A stretch of 6,748 nucleotides of DNA from Candidatus Altarchaeales archaeon A3 (GCA_002083985.1 MTER01000031.1:1-6748); one strand, 5' to 3'; positions 1 to 5,521 are shown, counted from the stretch's first letter. Notes: generated by a model not told the origin, from the sequence alone. A program made the numbers and translations.

Positions 1-117
1 GAAATTTCCTTAAAGTCTGGCGTTTCTATTGTGATTCCGAAAGGAGTAAAACATAAAGTTATTGCTGGCAAAGATGATTTATATTTGATGGCAAAATTTA
101 TTCCTGCATTAGTTTGA
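1..117 (+). CDS. Cupin-domain protein, C-terminal fragment (5' end outside window)
   Basis: An open frame runs from the first base to a TGA at 115-117 and gives 38 residues. It contains GVSIVIPKGVKH, which fits the second cupin motif G(X)5PxG(X)2H. The motif normally ends in Asn four residues after the His, and here that position is Ala. The His would be a metal ligand in the beta-barrel of a small cupin; the other ligands lie upstream and are not visible. The remainder is a short beta-strand-like tail ending FIPALV. The gene is convergent with the HD-domain gene, with 21 nt between the two stop codons. Substrate and role cannot be inferred from this fragment. The cupin assignment rests on one motif and is moderately secure. 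Confidence 0.6.
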   Translation, partial: EISLKSGVSIVIPKGVKHKVIAGKDDLYLMAKFIPALV

Positions 118-138
118 AAATTACTCAATCTTACACAA

Positions 139-705
139 TCAAAATTTCGGAATAATCTCTTTTATAAATTTATACTTTTTAATAAATGGTTTCAAATCAT
201 CAAGGCAGTTTTCTAAATGTCGGGCAAGTTCGTCTGTTTTGATGTGCCTTCTTAATTCGACATGCTCGTAAATCATAGAAAGCAAATCAGAAATTTCAAC
301 GATGTCACCCTCAACACTACCTTTCTTTTTCTCTTTCCATAATTCGAAGTAATTATATCTTCCTTCTATATCTTTTATATTTGCCTCACTAAAAATTTCC
401 TTTGCTATTTCCTCCTTTGCTTTACTTAAATCAGGAATGTACTTTTTGCAGGGATGAGGAATATCAGTAAGGACTGATTCTTCAACATCATGAATTAATG
501 CAGCTCTTAAAATTTTTTCTCCGTCAATCACAAAGCCCATTTTCCTGAATAAGTCAGTTAGCAGCATTGAAATAACCGCAGCATCCAGGGTATGCTCGGC
601 AACATTCTCAACTTCATTTAATTTAATTCCGCATGAAATCCATCCGCTCCTCGGAATATCTCTTAAGATTTTATAATTTCTCAAAAAAGAAAGAAAGGTG
701 TGCAT
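139..705 (-). CDS. HD-domain phosphohydrolase, YfbR/HDDC2-like (probable 5'-deoxynucleotidase)
   Basis: This 188-residue protein is a complete single HD domain, close to the usual size for the YfbR/HDDC2 group. The metal-binding set is visible: His38 in NVAEH, His72-Asp73 in AALIHDVEE, and Asp140 in VEISDLLSMIYEHVE. Glu76 and Asp81 (TDIP) match acidic residues seen near the active site in YfbR-type enzymes. The N-terminal IPRSGW (17-22) matches the R-x-G-W signature that precedes the first His in this group. Family members remove phosphate from (deoxy)nucleoside 5'-monophosphates with a divalent metal, in the cytoplasm, for nucleotide salvage or pool control; this substrate is inferred, not shown. 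There is no signal peptide or membrane segment. The gene sits downstream of the ribosomal cluster on the same strand, but 462 nt separate them and it has its own promoter-like sequence, so it is probably transcribed independently. No Shine-Dalgarno sequence precedes the ATG. Confidence 0.85.
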   Translation of the reverse strand: MHTFLSFLRNYKILRDIPRSGWISCGIKLNEVENVAEHTLDAAVISMLLTDLFRKMGFVIDGEKILRAALIHDVEESVLTDIPHPCKKYIPDLSKAKEEIAKEIFSEANIKDIEGRYNYFELWKEKKKGSVEGDIVEISDLLSMIYEHVELRRHIKTDELARHLENCLDDLKPFIKKYKFIKEIIPKF

Positions 706-765
706 ATTCGCTTGTAATATTTTGTTATAGGTAATTGTTTTATGCTTTAAAAAATATAGCCAAGA

Positions 766-780
766 TATTTAAAAACTTCG
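766..780 (-). promoter_or_regulatory. Archaeal BRE/TATA promoter of the HD-domain gene
   Basis: Read on the minus strand this is CGAAGTTTTTAAATA. It has a purine-rich BRE-like part (CGAAG) followed by TTTAAATA (766-773), a canonical archaeal TATA box. Start of transcription would be expected about 25 nt downstream, near 742-746, leaving a leader of roughly 40 nt before the ATG at 705. In an AT-rich spacer such matches can arise by chance, but the combination of BRE, TATA and position is good. Confidence 0.55.
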
Positions 781-844
781 TTTTAAATTAAGTTAAGTTC
801 GTTTCACGCGCATATTTTAAATAAATTTAAAATAGATGCTATAT

Positions 845-859
845 GGACTGCGTAAGTCC
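845..859. repeat. Short hairpin, GGACT-5 nt loop-AGTCC
   Basis: The arms 845-849 and 855-859 are perfectly complementary and flank the loop GCGTA. It is one of the few GC-containing spots in the spacer. It could be a small RNA or DNA hairpin or a degenerate transposon end; no partner copy is present in this window. A 5-bp stem alone is weak evidence. Confidence 0.35.
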
Positions 860-955
860 TGATAGATTCGCCCTCATTCCAAAATATTTCAAGCATTTTT
901 GATAGATTAGAATCCAAAGATTTCAGCATTTCAAAATTTCATTTAAAAATCTTAC

Positions 956-971
956 CAATTTTTAAAAATTG
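956..971. repeat. Perfect 16-bp palindrome
   Basis: CAATTTTTAAAAATTG is fully self-complementary. It lies in the untranslated spacer about 200 nt past the S5 stop codon. It could be an operator for a dimeric regulator or a chance product of AT-rich sequence. It lies about 185 nt upstream of the HD gene TATA box, which is far for a classical archaeal operator. Confidence 0.4.
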
Positions 972-1046
972 AAAACCTATATTTTTAAGCATTCAAACAA
1001 GTTTAAAAAATAAGTAACTTCTTATAAGTTAACAAAATTTACTAGC

Positions 1047-1127
1047 AAAAAATACAAAAAAATACAAAAAATCAAAAAATTTACATGTATTTTTTTGGGT
1101 TGGTGAATAGTACAAAAATACAAAAAT
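1047..1127 (-). terminator. Probable multi-T-run terminator of the ribosomal operon
   Basis: On the minus strand, starting about 40 nt past the S5 stop codon, the sequence holds two T5 runs (complement of 1114-1118 and 1122-1126) and then T6, T6, T7 and T6 runs (complement of 1074-1079, 1066-1071, 1056-1062 and 1047-1052). Archaeal RNA polymerase terminates at such T-runs without needing a strong hairpin. An imperfect AT hairpin centred on TACATGTA (1082-1089) lies between the two groups. No other credible terminator lies between the ribosomal genes and the HD gene. The same runs form A-tracts on the plus strand with a spacing of about 8 to 10 nt. Confidence 0.6.
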
Positions 1128-1167
1128 TTACCCTGATTTTACTTTGGATGGCCCAATAGATGTATTG

Positions 1168-2061
1168 TTATTTTTTTATTTCTGTGCATTTAATTAATGC
1201 ATCTATTGTTGCCTGTGCCAGATTTAAGGATGTTCTTGTATGTCCTGTTGACCATGACCACATATCTTTTATTCCGGCCAGTGTCAGCACTTTTTTTGTA
1301 ACCTCTCCGGCAACCAAGCCCAAACCACCTGCTGCAGGAATTAATTTAACACTTACGCTCCCACTATTTCCAATCACGGTAATCGGAACTGTGTGAGGTT
1401 TTCCGCAATCACAAAACCAGCTTCCGCATCCTCTTTTTATTTTTTTAATGTTTAATTTTGCAGCCCTGACCGCCTGAGCAATTGCAATAGGTACTTCTTT
1501 TGCCTTTCCCTGTCCCAATCCGATATGTCCGTCTCCGTCACCGACAGCCACAATAACCTTGAATCTCATAACTCTTCCATTTGTTGTCACTCTCTGCACT
1601 CTTTTGTTTTCAATAATTTCTTCACTAAGGTTTGGCAATAATTTTTCAATGATCTCGGGCTCTTTTATCCTGATGTTCTTTTCCAGAATTTCATCTATTG
1701 ATTTAATTTCTCCGTTTGCTACCTTCTTTCCGATTTCTGTTTTCGGTATCCATGTACTTTTTTCTGTTTCTACTCTTCTTGTACGCCTTTTAAGGTCAAC
1801 TACATCTTCTCTGCTTCTTCCGAATCCTCCGCCACCACCAAATCCGCCTCGTCCTCCGCCGCCAAAACCACCTCTTCCTCCGCCGCCAAAACCACCTCTT
1901 CCTCCGCCGCCGAATCCACCTCGTCCGCTTCCACCTCTTCCTCCGCCGCCAAATCCGCCTCTTTCCTGACCTTCTCTACCTCTAATTTCTCTAGTGGCAC
2001 CTGTCGCACCTCCTGTAGCAACACCTGCTTTTTTTTCCGCATTAACACTTGTTTCTGCCAT
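1168..2061 (-). CDS. rps5: Small-subunit ribosomal protein S5 (uS5) with RGG-rich N-terminal extension
   Basis: The protein has 297 residues, against roughly 200-240 for typical archaeal uS5. The core begins near Trp104 (WIPKTEIGKKV), continues through the double-stranded-RNA-binding-like S5 N-terminal domain (about 150-215, with GDGDGHIGLGQGKAKEV) and ends with the C-terminal domain (about 223-297). The stretch RGCGSWFCDCGKPHTVP (210-226, Cys212, 217, 219) is the archaeal form. uS5 lies at the mRNA entry side of the 30S subunit and contributes to decoding fidelity. Residues 34-82 form a glycine/arginine tract with six RGG motifs (Arg34, 42, 47, 55, 63, 71) and regular Phe residues; residues 83-103 are charged and basic. 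No in-frame ATG, GTG or TTG occurs between codon 1 and the core, so the extension should be translated. The ATG lies 3 nt after the L18 stop, which indicates translational coupling. It is the last gene of the cluster. Confidence 0.97.
   Translation of the reverse strand: MAETSVNAEKKAGVATGGATGATREIRGREGQERGGFGGGGRGGSGRGGFGGGGRGGFGGGGRGGFGGGGRGGFGGGGGFGRSREDVVDLKRRTRRVETEKSTWIPKTEIGKKVANGEIKSIDEILEKNIRIKEPEIIEKLLPNLSEEIIENKRVQRVTTNGRVMRFKVIVAVGDGDGHIGLGQGKAKEVPIAIAQAVRAAKLNIKKIKRGCGSWFCDCGKPHTVPITVIGNSGSVSVKLIPAAGGLGLVAGEVTKKVLTLAGIKDMWSWSTGHTRTSLNLAQATIDALIKCTEIKK
1829..1963 (-). repeat. 24-bp tandem repeats encoding the RGGFGGGG units of S5
   Basis: Five units of 24 bp are visible. 1853-1876 and 1877-1900 are identical, 1901-1924 differs at three positions, 1829-1852 is more diverged, and 1940-1963 follows after a 15-nt interruption that encodes the irregular part with Ser45. 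Each unit keeps frame and adds eight residues of the form FGGGGRGG. The GC content is far above that of the neighbouring sequence because of the GGN/CGN codons. The two identical copies point to recent duplication, by slippage or unequal exchange. Confidence 0.9.
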
Positions 2062-2064
2062 TCT

Positions 2065-2574
2065 TTACTTAGAAAATGAATTTTTTATATTATTTAATGT
2101 TTGTTCAAAAATTCCGGTTACTGATTCTGATATGTGTCCGCCTTTTAGTCGTTTTTCATCAGGTAAAATTTTATCTGATATCTGAATCTTCATTCCCGCA
2201 TCAACAGCTCCTTTTCCTAGTGCATAAATTTTACTGCCTTTTGTGGACTTTTTAATTCCGATATCAAGAATTACATTCGTATCAGAATGTTTTATGCCTT
2301 TTAATCCACATAAAAACCCAGTTAAATATGCTGCAGGAGTATTTGAACACGAAATATTCCACCCGTATTTCTTTAAGTCATTTGAATTTGCAGAGACCAA
2401 TATTTTATCCCCGTCCTGATGAAACTCCACAAGCTGAGCAATAATATATTTATTTGTAGGTCTGATTACTAATCTGATTTCTTTTGACTTTAGCAAATTT
2501 AATCGTTTTTTATAATTTGTTTTGTTTTCCCTTCTTCGTCTAAATTTTACACTGTAATTTGTATTTGTTACCAT
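2065..2574 (-). CDS. rpl18: Large-subunit ribosomal protein L18 (uL18), archaeal type
   Basis: This 169-residue protein is a full-length archaeal uL18, the main 5S rRNA-binding protein that with L5 brings 5S rRNA to the central protuberance. Recognisable blocks are the basic N-terminus FRRRRENKTNYKKRL (11-25), the NKYIIAQLVE segment (41-50), LVSANSNDLKKYGW (59-72), NTPAAYLTG (78-86), ILDIGIKKSTKG (102-113) and GAVDAGMKI (122-130), closing with DKILPDEKRLKGGHI. It is much longer than bacterial L18 (about 115-120), as expected for the archaeal/eukaryotic form. The gene starts 10 nt after the L19e stop and ends 3 nt before S5. No Shine-Dalgarno sequence precedes the ATG; the spacer is AT only. 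Confidence 0.97.
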   Translation of the reverse strand: MVTNTNYSVKFRRRRENKTNYKKRLNLLKSKEIRLVIRPTNKYIIAQLVEFHQDGDKILVSANSNDLKKYGWNISCSNTPAAYLTGFLCGLKGIKHSDTNVILDIGIKKSTKGSKIYALGKGAVDAGMKIQISDKILPDEKRLKGGHISESVTGIFEQTLNNIKNSFSK

Positions 2575-2584
2575 TTTTTAAATT

Positions 2585-3064
2585 TTACTTTATAATTTCT
2601 TTATTCTTTTTTATACCGGAAACATACTCTCCCAAATGTTTTTTGTTCCTGAAAAAATTTCCTTTTGCAAGAAGGTATAATTTTCTATATTCTGATGTAT
2701 TTATTTCTTTTTTACTCCGCATTTCTACAAGAACATTTCGCAGTGCCCTTATCTTGGTAATCCATGTTGTCTTTGGATCAGTTCTTGCTTTAAAAGTTCC
2801 TTTTCTGTTTCCACATCCTCTTTGTCTTCCTTTTGCTTTTTGTGCCTCTCTGTGTCTTGCCTTTGCTCTACATACACCATTTTTTGGCATTATTTCTATA
2901 GGTCTTCGTTCTCCAATCTCTACTTTTACATCAGTAAGTTTTTTTATATCATTCCTTGTAATTGCCTTTTTTATTTCCTCCAACTTTAAAGGATTAAGAT
3001 ATACTCTGCCCTTACCGACACCGAATAACCTTGCTGTCAGATTTTTCTGATTTTTAACATTCAT
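2585..3064 (-). CDS. rpl19e: Large-subunit ribosomal protein L19e (eL19)
   Basis: This 159-residue protein has the eL19 pattern and is found only in archaea and eukaryotes. It opens with an N-terminal helical part (NQKNLTARLFGVGKGRVYLNP, about 5-25), followed by IKKAITRNDIKKLT (31-44). The very basic middle CRAKARHREAQKAKGRQRGCG (65-85) threads into 23S rRNA. The C-terminal helices contain WITKIRALRNVL (101-112) and YRKLYLLAKGNFFRNKKHL (126-144). The segment between the N-terminal domain and the basic stretch (about 46-62) looks slightly longer than in many archaea. It begins 32 nt after the L32e stop, a gap largely filled by a 15-bp duplication. No homologous bacterial protein exists, which supports the archaeal assignment. 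Confidence 0.96.
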   Translation of the reverse strand: MNVKNQKNLTARLFGVGKGRVYLNPLKLEEIKKAITRNDIKKLTDVKVEIGERRPIEIMPKNGVCRAKARHREAQKAKGRQRGCGNRKGTFKARTDPKTTWITKIRALRNVLVEMRSKKEINTSEYRKLYLLAKGNFFRNKKHLGEYVSGIKKNKEIIK

Positions 3065-3074
3065 TTTAACAATA

Positions 3075-3104
3075 TTCTAAATTAAATTTTTCTAAATTAA
3101 ATTT
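3075..3104. repeat. 15-bp perfect tandem duplication across the L32e stop codon
   Basis: TTCTAAATTAAATTT occurs at 3075-3089 and again immediately at 3090-3104. The second copy contains the L32e stop (3097-3099, TAA on the minus strand), and the first repeats the same triplet in frame 15 nt later. The duplication therefore leaves the protein unchanged and lengthens the L32e-L19e spacer from 17 to 32 nt. Confidence 0.85.
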
Positions 3105-3753
3105 CTCCTTTTCTCGGATTTAATATTACTATATTTAATTCGTTTGCTTTTTTTATTATTTCATTCCTTTTCTTTCTTCCCACTTGAGAAGATATAACTG
3201 CTGCCTGAATATCCTTGTTTATATTTTCAAGTTCTTTGAGGTTATTAATTGCTACTGTCCAATATCCGGATGGGTGAATTCCTCTGATGCTTTCGGGCTT
3301 TTTATAGCCAACTTTAACCAAATGTCCCTGTCCCCTCTTTTCAACCTTCAACTTACTATCTATTCCTTTTGGCTTTCTCCACACTTTAGCTAATCGCTTA
3401 ACCATTCCATACTGCTGCCGTAAAAATTTTGGCTTTTTGGCACTTATGTGAGCTGCAATCTTGAATAGTCGTTTCTCTTCTCCTTCAAGTTTTCTTTTAG
3501 TCCTTACATTCTTTATTTTTTCCACTGATTTTTCTTTCTTTTCCTTTTTAGCACTTTTTAATTTTTCTAATTCTTCTCCATACACTCCTATTTTTTCTGT
3601 TATCTGACTTGTTACTTCTTCGGTAGCTTTTTCTATTTCTATATTTTTAACCACATCCGCTTTAGATATTTCTGTTATCTCTGTTTTTGTTACTTCTCCG
3701 GTTGCTTCTTTTTTTACTTTAACTGTATTTTTTTCTTCCGTGTTTTCTGCCAT
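3097..3753 (-). CDS. rpl32e: Large-subunit ribosomal protein L32e (eL32) with charged N-terminal extension
   Basis: The conserved eL32 core occupies about residues 90-213. It includes KKPKFLRQQYGMVKRL (106-121), WRKPKGIDSKLK (125-136), VKVGYKKPESIRGIHPSGY (147-164) and a C-terminal part with VGRKKRNEIIKKANELNIVILNP (191-213). eL32 is an archaeal/eukaryotic protein on the solvent side of the large subunit, bound to 23S rRNA. Residues 1 to about 85 are extra, rich in Lys, Glu, Thr and Val, and probably partly helical or disordered. The length of 218 compares with about 130 for a minimal eL32, although longer N-termini are known in some archaea. The only in-frame alternative start noticed in the extension is a GTG at Val34, which would still leave over 50 extra residues. 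The gene lies 42 nt after L6. Confidence 0.95.
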   Translation of the reverse strand: MAENTEEKNTVKVKKEATGEVTKTEITEISKADVVKNIEIEKATEEVTSQITEKIGVYGEELEKLKSAKKEKKEKSVEKIKNVRTKRKLEGEEKRLFKIAAHISAKKPKFLRQQYGMVKRLAKVWRKPKGIDSKLKVEKRGQGHLVKVGYKKPESIRGIHPSGYWTVAINNLKELENINKDIQAAVISSQVGRKKRNEIIKKANELNIVILNPRKGEI

Positions 3754-3795
3754 CTTTTTAGAATAAAAATTTATGATTTAAATTTATGAATTTAA

Positions 3796-4329
3796 TTATT
3801 TTATTAGTTTGCCATCTTTTTCAACCACATATATTCCGTCCTGAAATATCCTTCTGTCTTTATTTTTAATTTTTCCTGCCTGTTCAATATTTGCCGCTGT
3901 TTGTGAGGTCTTTTCAATATCTATTCCTTCAACTGTCAAATCCTTTCCGGTGACCTTTACGGTAACACCATCCAGAATTTTTGCTCTTCGCGGCGCTTTT
4001 TCCCCAAGAAAATTTTTAATTATTAATTCGCTGCCTTTAACTTCAAGTGAAACTGGAAAATGTGAAAATACTAGTTTTAATTTATAAAGGACTTTATTAT
4101 TCGCCCCTTTTATCATGTTGTTTATGTGGGAATAATAGGTATTTAGCAATTTCTTTTCTCTTTTTTTGTCAGTCTTTGCAGATATAATTACTTCCTTACT
4201 ATTTGCATTTATCTGTAAATCATAAGAGTTAAATTTTTTCTCAACCTTGCCATACTTTCCTTTCACTTTTATCATGTCATTTATAATTTCCACATTTGTT
4301 CCTTGCGGAATTAAAATTTTGCTATCCAT
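3796..4329 (-). CDS. rpl6: Large-subunit ribosomal protein L6 (uL6)
   Basis: At 177 residues the protein has the usual uL6 length and its two repeated alpha/beta domains (about 1-80 and 81-177). Diagnostic archaeal blocks are LNTYYSHINNMIKG (62-75), KLVFSHFPVSLEVKG (85-99), KNFLGEKAPRRAKIL (105-119) and EKTSQTAANIEQAGKIKNKDRRIFQDGIY (139-167, the C-terminal rRNA-binding signature). uL6 binds 23S rRNA near the sarcin-ricin loop and the factor-binding site. It follows S8 by 39 nt and precedes L32e by 42 nt, in the standard archaeal order. The start ATG follows an A-rich leader with no Shine-Dalgarno sequence. Confidence 0.97.
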   Translation of the reverse strand: MDSKILIPQGTNVEIINDMIKVKGKYGKVEKKFNSYDLQINANSKEVIISAKTDKKREKKLLNTYYSHINNMIKGANNKVLYKLKLVFSHFPVSLEVKGSELIIKNFLGEKAPRRAKILDGVTVKVTGKDLTVEGIDIEKTSQTAANIEQAGKIKNKDRRIFQDGIYVVEKDGKLIK

Positions 4330-4368
4330 TTTTAGTCATGCGTTAATTAAATTTTATTCGTTTAAGGT

Positions 4369-4758
4369 TTAATATACATACGCCAATAATGTTCCTCCAA
4401 TATTATTCTCTTTTGCTTTTTTATGAGTCATAATCCCTTTTGAAGTTGACATAATCAGCAATCCAAAATCTATTGACGGAAGATACCTCATCTCCCAACG
4501 CATAATATCATTGCTTTTTGTATAAAATCTTGGCTTTATCGCTCCGCAATTATTTATTTTGTGAGCTATATCTACTCTTACTTCTCCACCAGGAACTGTC
4601 TCAATAATCTCAAAATCGCCAATGTAACCCGACACCTGAAAAATTTTTAAAATTTCTATCAGTAATTTTGATGACGGTCTAATTACACAATCTTCTTTTC
4701 CCAGCATTTCATAATTTTTTATATTAATCAATGCATCGTTAAGCGCATCTCTGCTCAT
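4369..4758 (-). CDS. rps8: Small-subunit ribosomal protein S8 (uS8)
   Basis: This 129-residue protein is a full-length archaeal uS8, a primary 16S rRNA-binding protein (helix 21) of the platform. The N-terminal domain has DALINIKNYEMLGKEDCVIRP (8-28), SKLLIEILKIFQVSGYIGDFE (30-50) and the archaeal INNCGAIKPRF block (68-78). The C-terminal domain has RWEMRYLPSIDFGLLIMSTSKGIMTHKKA (87-115) and the near-invariant end GGTLLAYVY. In bacteria S8 also represses its own operon by binding mRNA; no corresponding site was recognised here. The gene lies 22 nt after S14 and 39 nt before L6. Confidence 0.97.
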   Translation of the reverse strand: MSRDALNDALINIKNYEMLGKEDCVIRPSSKLLIEILKIFQVSGYIGDFEIIETVPGGEVRVDIAHKINNCGAIKPRFYTKSNDIMRWEMRYLPSIDFGLLIMSTSKGIMTHKKAKENNIGGTLLAYVY

Positions 4759-4780
4759 CTTGAAAAATTTATAAATTTAT

Positions 4781-4936
4781 TTAACTGTATTTTTTAAATC
4801 CGATACTTTCTGCTACTTCTCTAAAGCATCGTCTGCATATATTTAATCCGTGTTTATGAATTAATCCCCTGCTGTTTTTACAAATTTCACATTTGTCCTT
4901 TGCAAATTTTTTCTTTGGATTTTCAACCGTTTTCAT
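4781..4936 (-). CDS. rps14: Small-subunit ribosomal protein S14 (uS14), zinc-binding archaeal type
   Basis: A short frame of 51 residues starts at the ATG on 4934-4936 and ends in TAA at 4781-4783. It has four cysteines as two CxxC pairs (Cys16/19 and Cys34/37), which make the zinc-binding site of this S14 form. The C-terminal [21 protein letters not shown] (31-51) is the standard archaeal ending. The protein binds in the head of the 30S subunit next to S3 and S10. It sits exactly where archaea place it, between L5 (20 nt before) and S8 (22 nt after). The small size makes it easy to miss with a length cutoff. Confidence 0.96.
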   Translation of the reverse strand: MKTVENPKKKFAKDKCEICKNSRGLIHKHGLNICRRCFREVAESIGFKKYS

Positions 4937-4956
4937 TTTCAGTTATTTTTATTCTT

Positions 4957-5496
4957 TTATTCTTCTTTTTTTATAACATTAACATTAAATTTCCCTGCGA
5001 TAAATTTCTCTGCTTCTTCACTTTTCACTCTGTGATCATTTGAAATATCCGCGCGTTTTATCTTTCGCCTCATAATACTATAGCCACTCCGTTCAATCTT
5101 CGTATTTATATTCAGTCCAAAATTTCCTATTTCCATAATATATTTCATTCCAGGAATATCAATATATTCTTTAATTCCAAATGAAAAATTTCCTCCATCA
5201 AAACAAGTTGACTTAACCTTCCGGTCTACTGCCTCAAGACACTTTTTCAGAACCTCTTCCGCATCTTTCCCTCGTAGAGTTACCATTATTCCAATTGCCT
5301 CCCCCTTTCTAAGATTCCATGTAGGGATTCTTTTCTTGCTTATTGTCTTTATTGGTTTTCTTTTTGTCAGTAAATTAAGCAGTTTCCCTGCCTTTTCAAC
5401 CCTTTCTCCCGCCTGTCCGACACCAATATTGAGTACAACCTTTTCTATTTTCAGGTTTCTCATCGGATTTTGATGTGTATCTGTTCCGGTATCCAT
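4957..5496 (-). CDS. rpl5: Large-subunit ribosomal protein L5 (uL5)
   Basis: This 179-residue protein has the usual archaeal uL5 length. It binds 5S rRNA with L18 and contacts the P-site tRNA from the central protuberance. Visible blocks are NPMRNLKIEKVVLNIGVGQAGER (10-32), KAGKLLNLLTKRKPIKTISKKRIPTWNLRKGEAIGI (35-70), VTLRGKDAEEVLKKCLEAVD (72-91), FDGGNFSFGIKEYIDIPGMKY (99-119) and the C-terminal NDHRVKSEEAEKF (153-165). The start at the first Met is preferred because the NPMR segment usually lies about ten residues in. A TATA-like element (5522-5529) lies about 26 nt upstream of this ATG, leaving open a leaderless internal transcript. It follows S4e by 40 nt and precedes S14 by 20 nt. Confidence 0.97.
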   Translation of the reverse strand: MDTGTDTHQNPMRNLKIEKVVLNIGVGQAGERVEKAGKLLNLLTKRKPIKTISKKRIPTWNLRKGEAIGIMVTLRGKDAEEVLKKCLEAVDRKVKSTCFDGGNFSFGIKEYIDIPGMKYIMEIGNFGLNINTKIERSGYSIMRRKIKRADISNDHRVKSEEAEKFIAGKFNVNVIKKEE

Positions 5497-5521
5497 TTAA
5501 GTTAAATTTAATAAGTTAATG

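Larger units (their letters stand above)
706..1167. other. Gene-free AT-rich spacer between the S5 gene and the HD-domain gene
   Basis: No credible open frame, tRNA or rRNA is visible on either strand in these 462 nt, and no C/D-box RNA signature was found. Reading down the minus strand from S5 it holds a zone of T-runs (likely terminator), a perfect 16-bp palindrome, a 9-bp direct repeat (TGATAGATT at 860-868 and 900-908), a short hairpin with a GGACT/AGTCC stem, and then the HD gene promoter. In most archaea this is where the L30, L15 and SecY genes would lie. Confidence 0.7.

Noticed and set aside
1047..1127. CRISPR-like or other functional repeat array from the recurring TACAAAAA words
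   Set aside because: The units are 8-10 nt with no unique spacers between them. They are better explained as A/T-tracts of a terminator.
706..1167. Hidden tRNA or C/D-box RNA in the spacer
   Set aside because: No cloverleaf arms, no T-loop sequence and no paired C and D boxes were found on either strand.
1160..1396. Plus-strand 78-residue frame over the S5 C-terminus
   Set aside because: It lies opposite the conserved end of the S5 gene and has no recognisable motif.
1559..1969. Plus-strand open frame encoding a proline-rich protein
   Set aside because: It is the exact antisense of the glycine-rich S5 repeats (GGN codons read as proline codons) and has no family features; S5 on the other strand is certain.
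1800..2048. Minus-strand frame with Glu/Val/Ala-rich repeats
   Set aside because: It is another reading frame of the same 24-bp repeats inside S5. The repeats keep any frame open, so its length is not evidence of coding.
1994..2185. Plus-strand 63-residue frame across the S5/L18 junction
   Set aside because: It overlaps two confident genes in antisense and shows no family similarity.
2559..3050. Plus-strand 163-residue hydrophobic frame that looks like a membrane protein
   Set aside because: It is antisense to nearly all of L19e. Antisense of Lys/Arg/Glu-rich genes gives Phe/Leu/Ser-rich frames that mimic membrane segments.
3184..3393. Plus-strand 69-residue frame
   Set aside because: It is antisense to the conserved L32e core.
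4768..4775. TTTATAAA as a promoter for S8
   Set aside because: It lies only about 10-17 nt from the S8 ATG, too close for an archaeal TATA box to serve this start.
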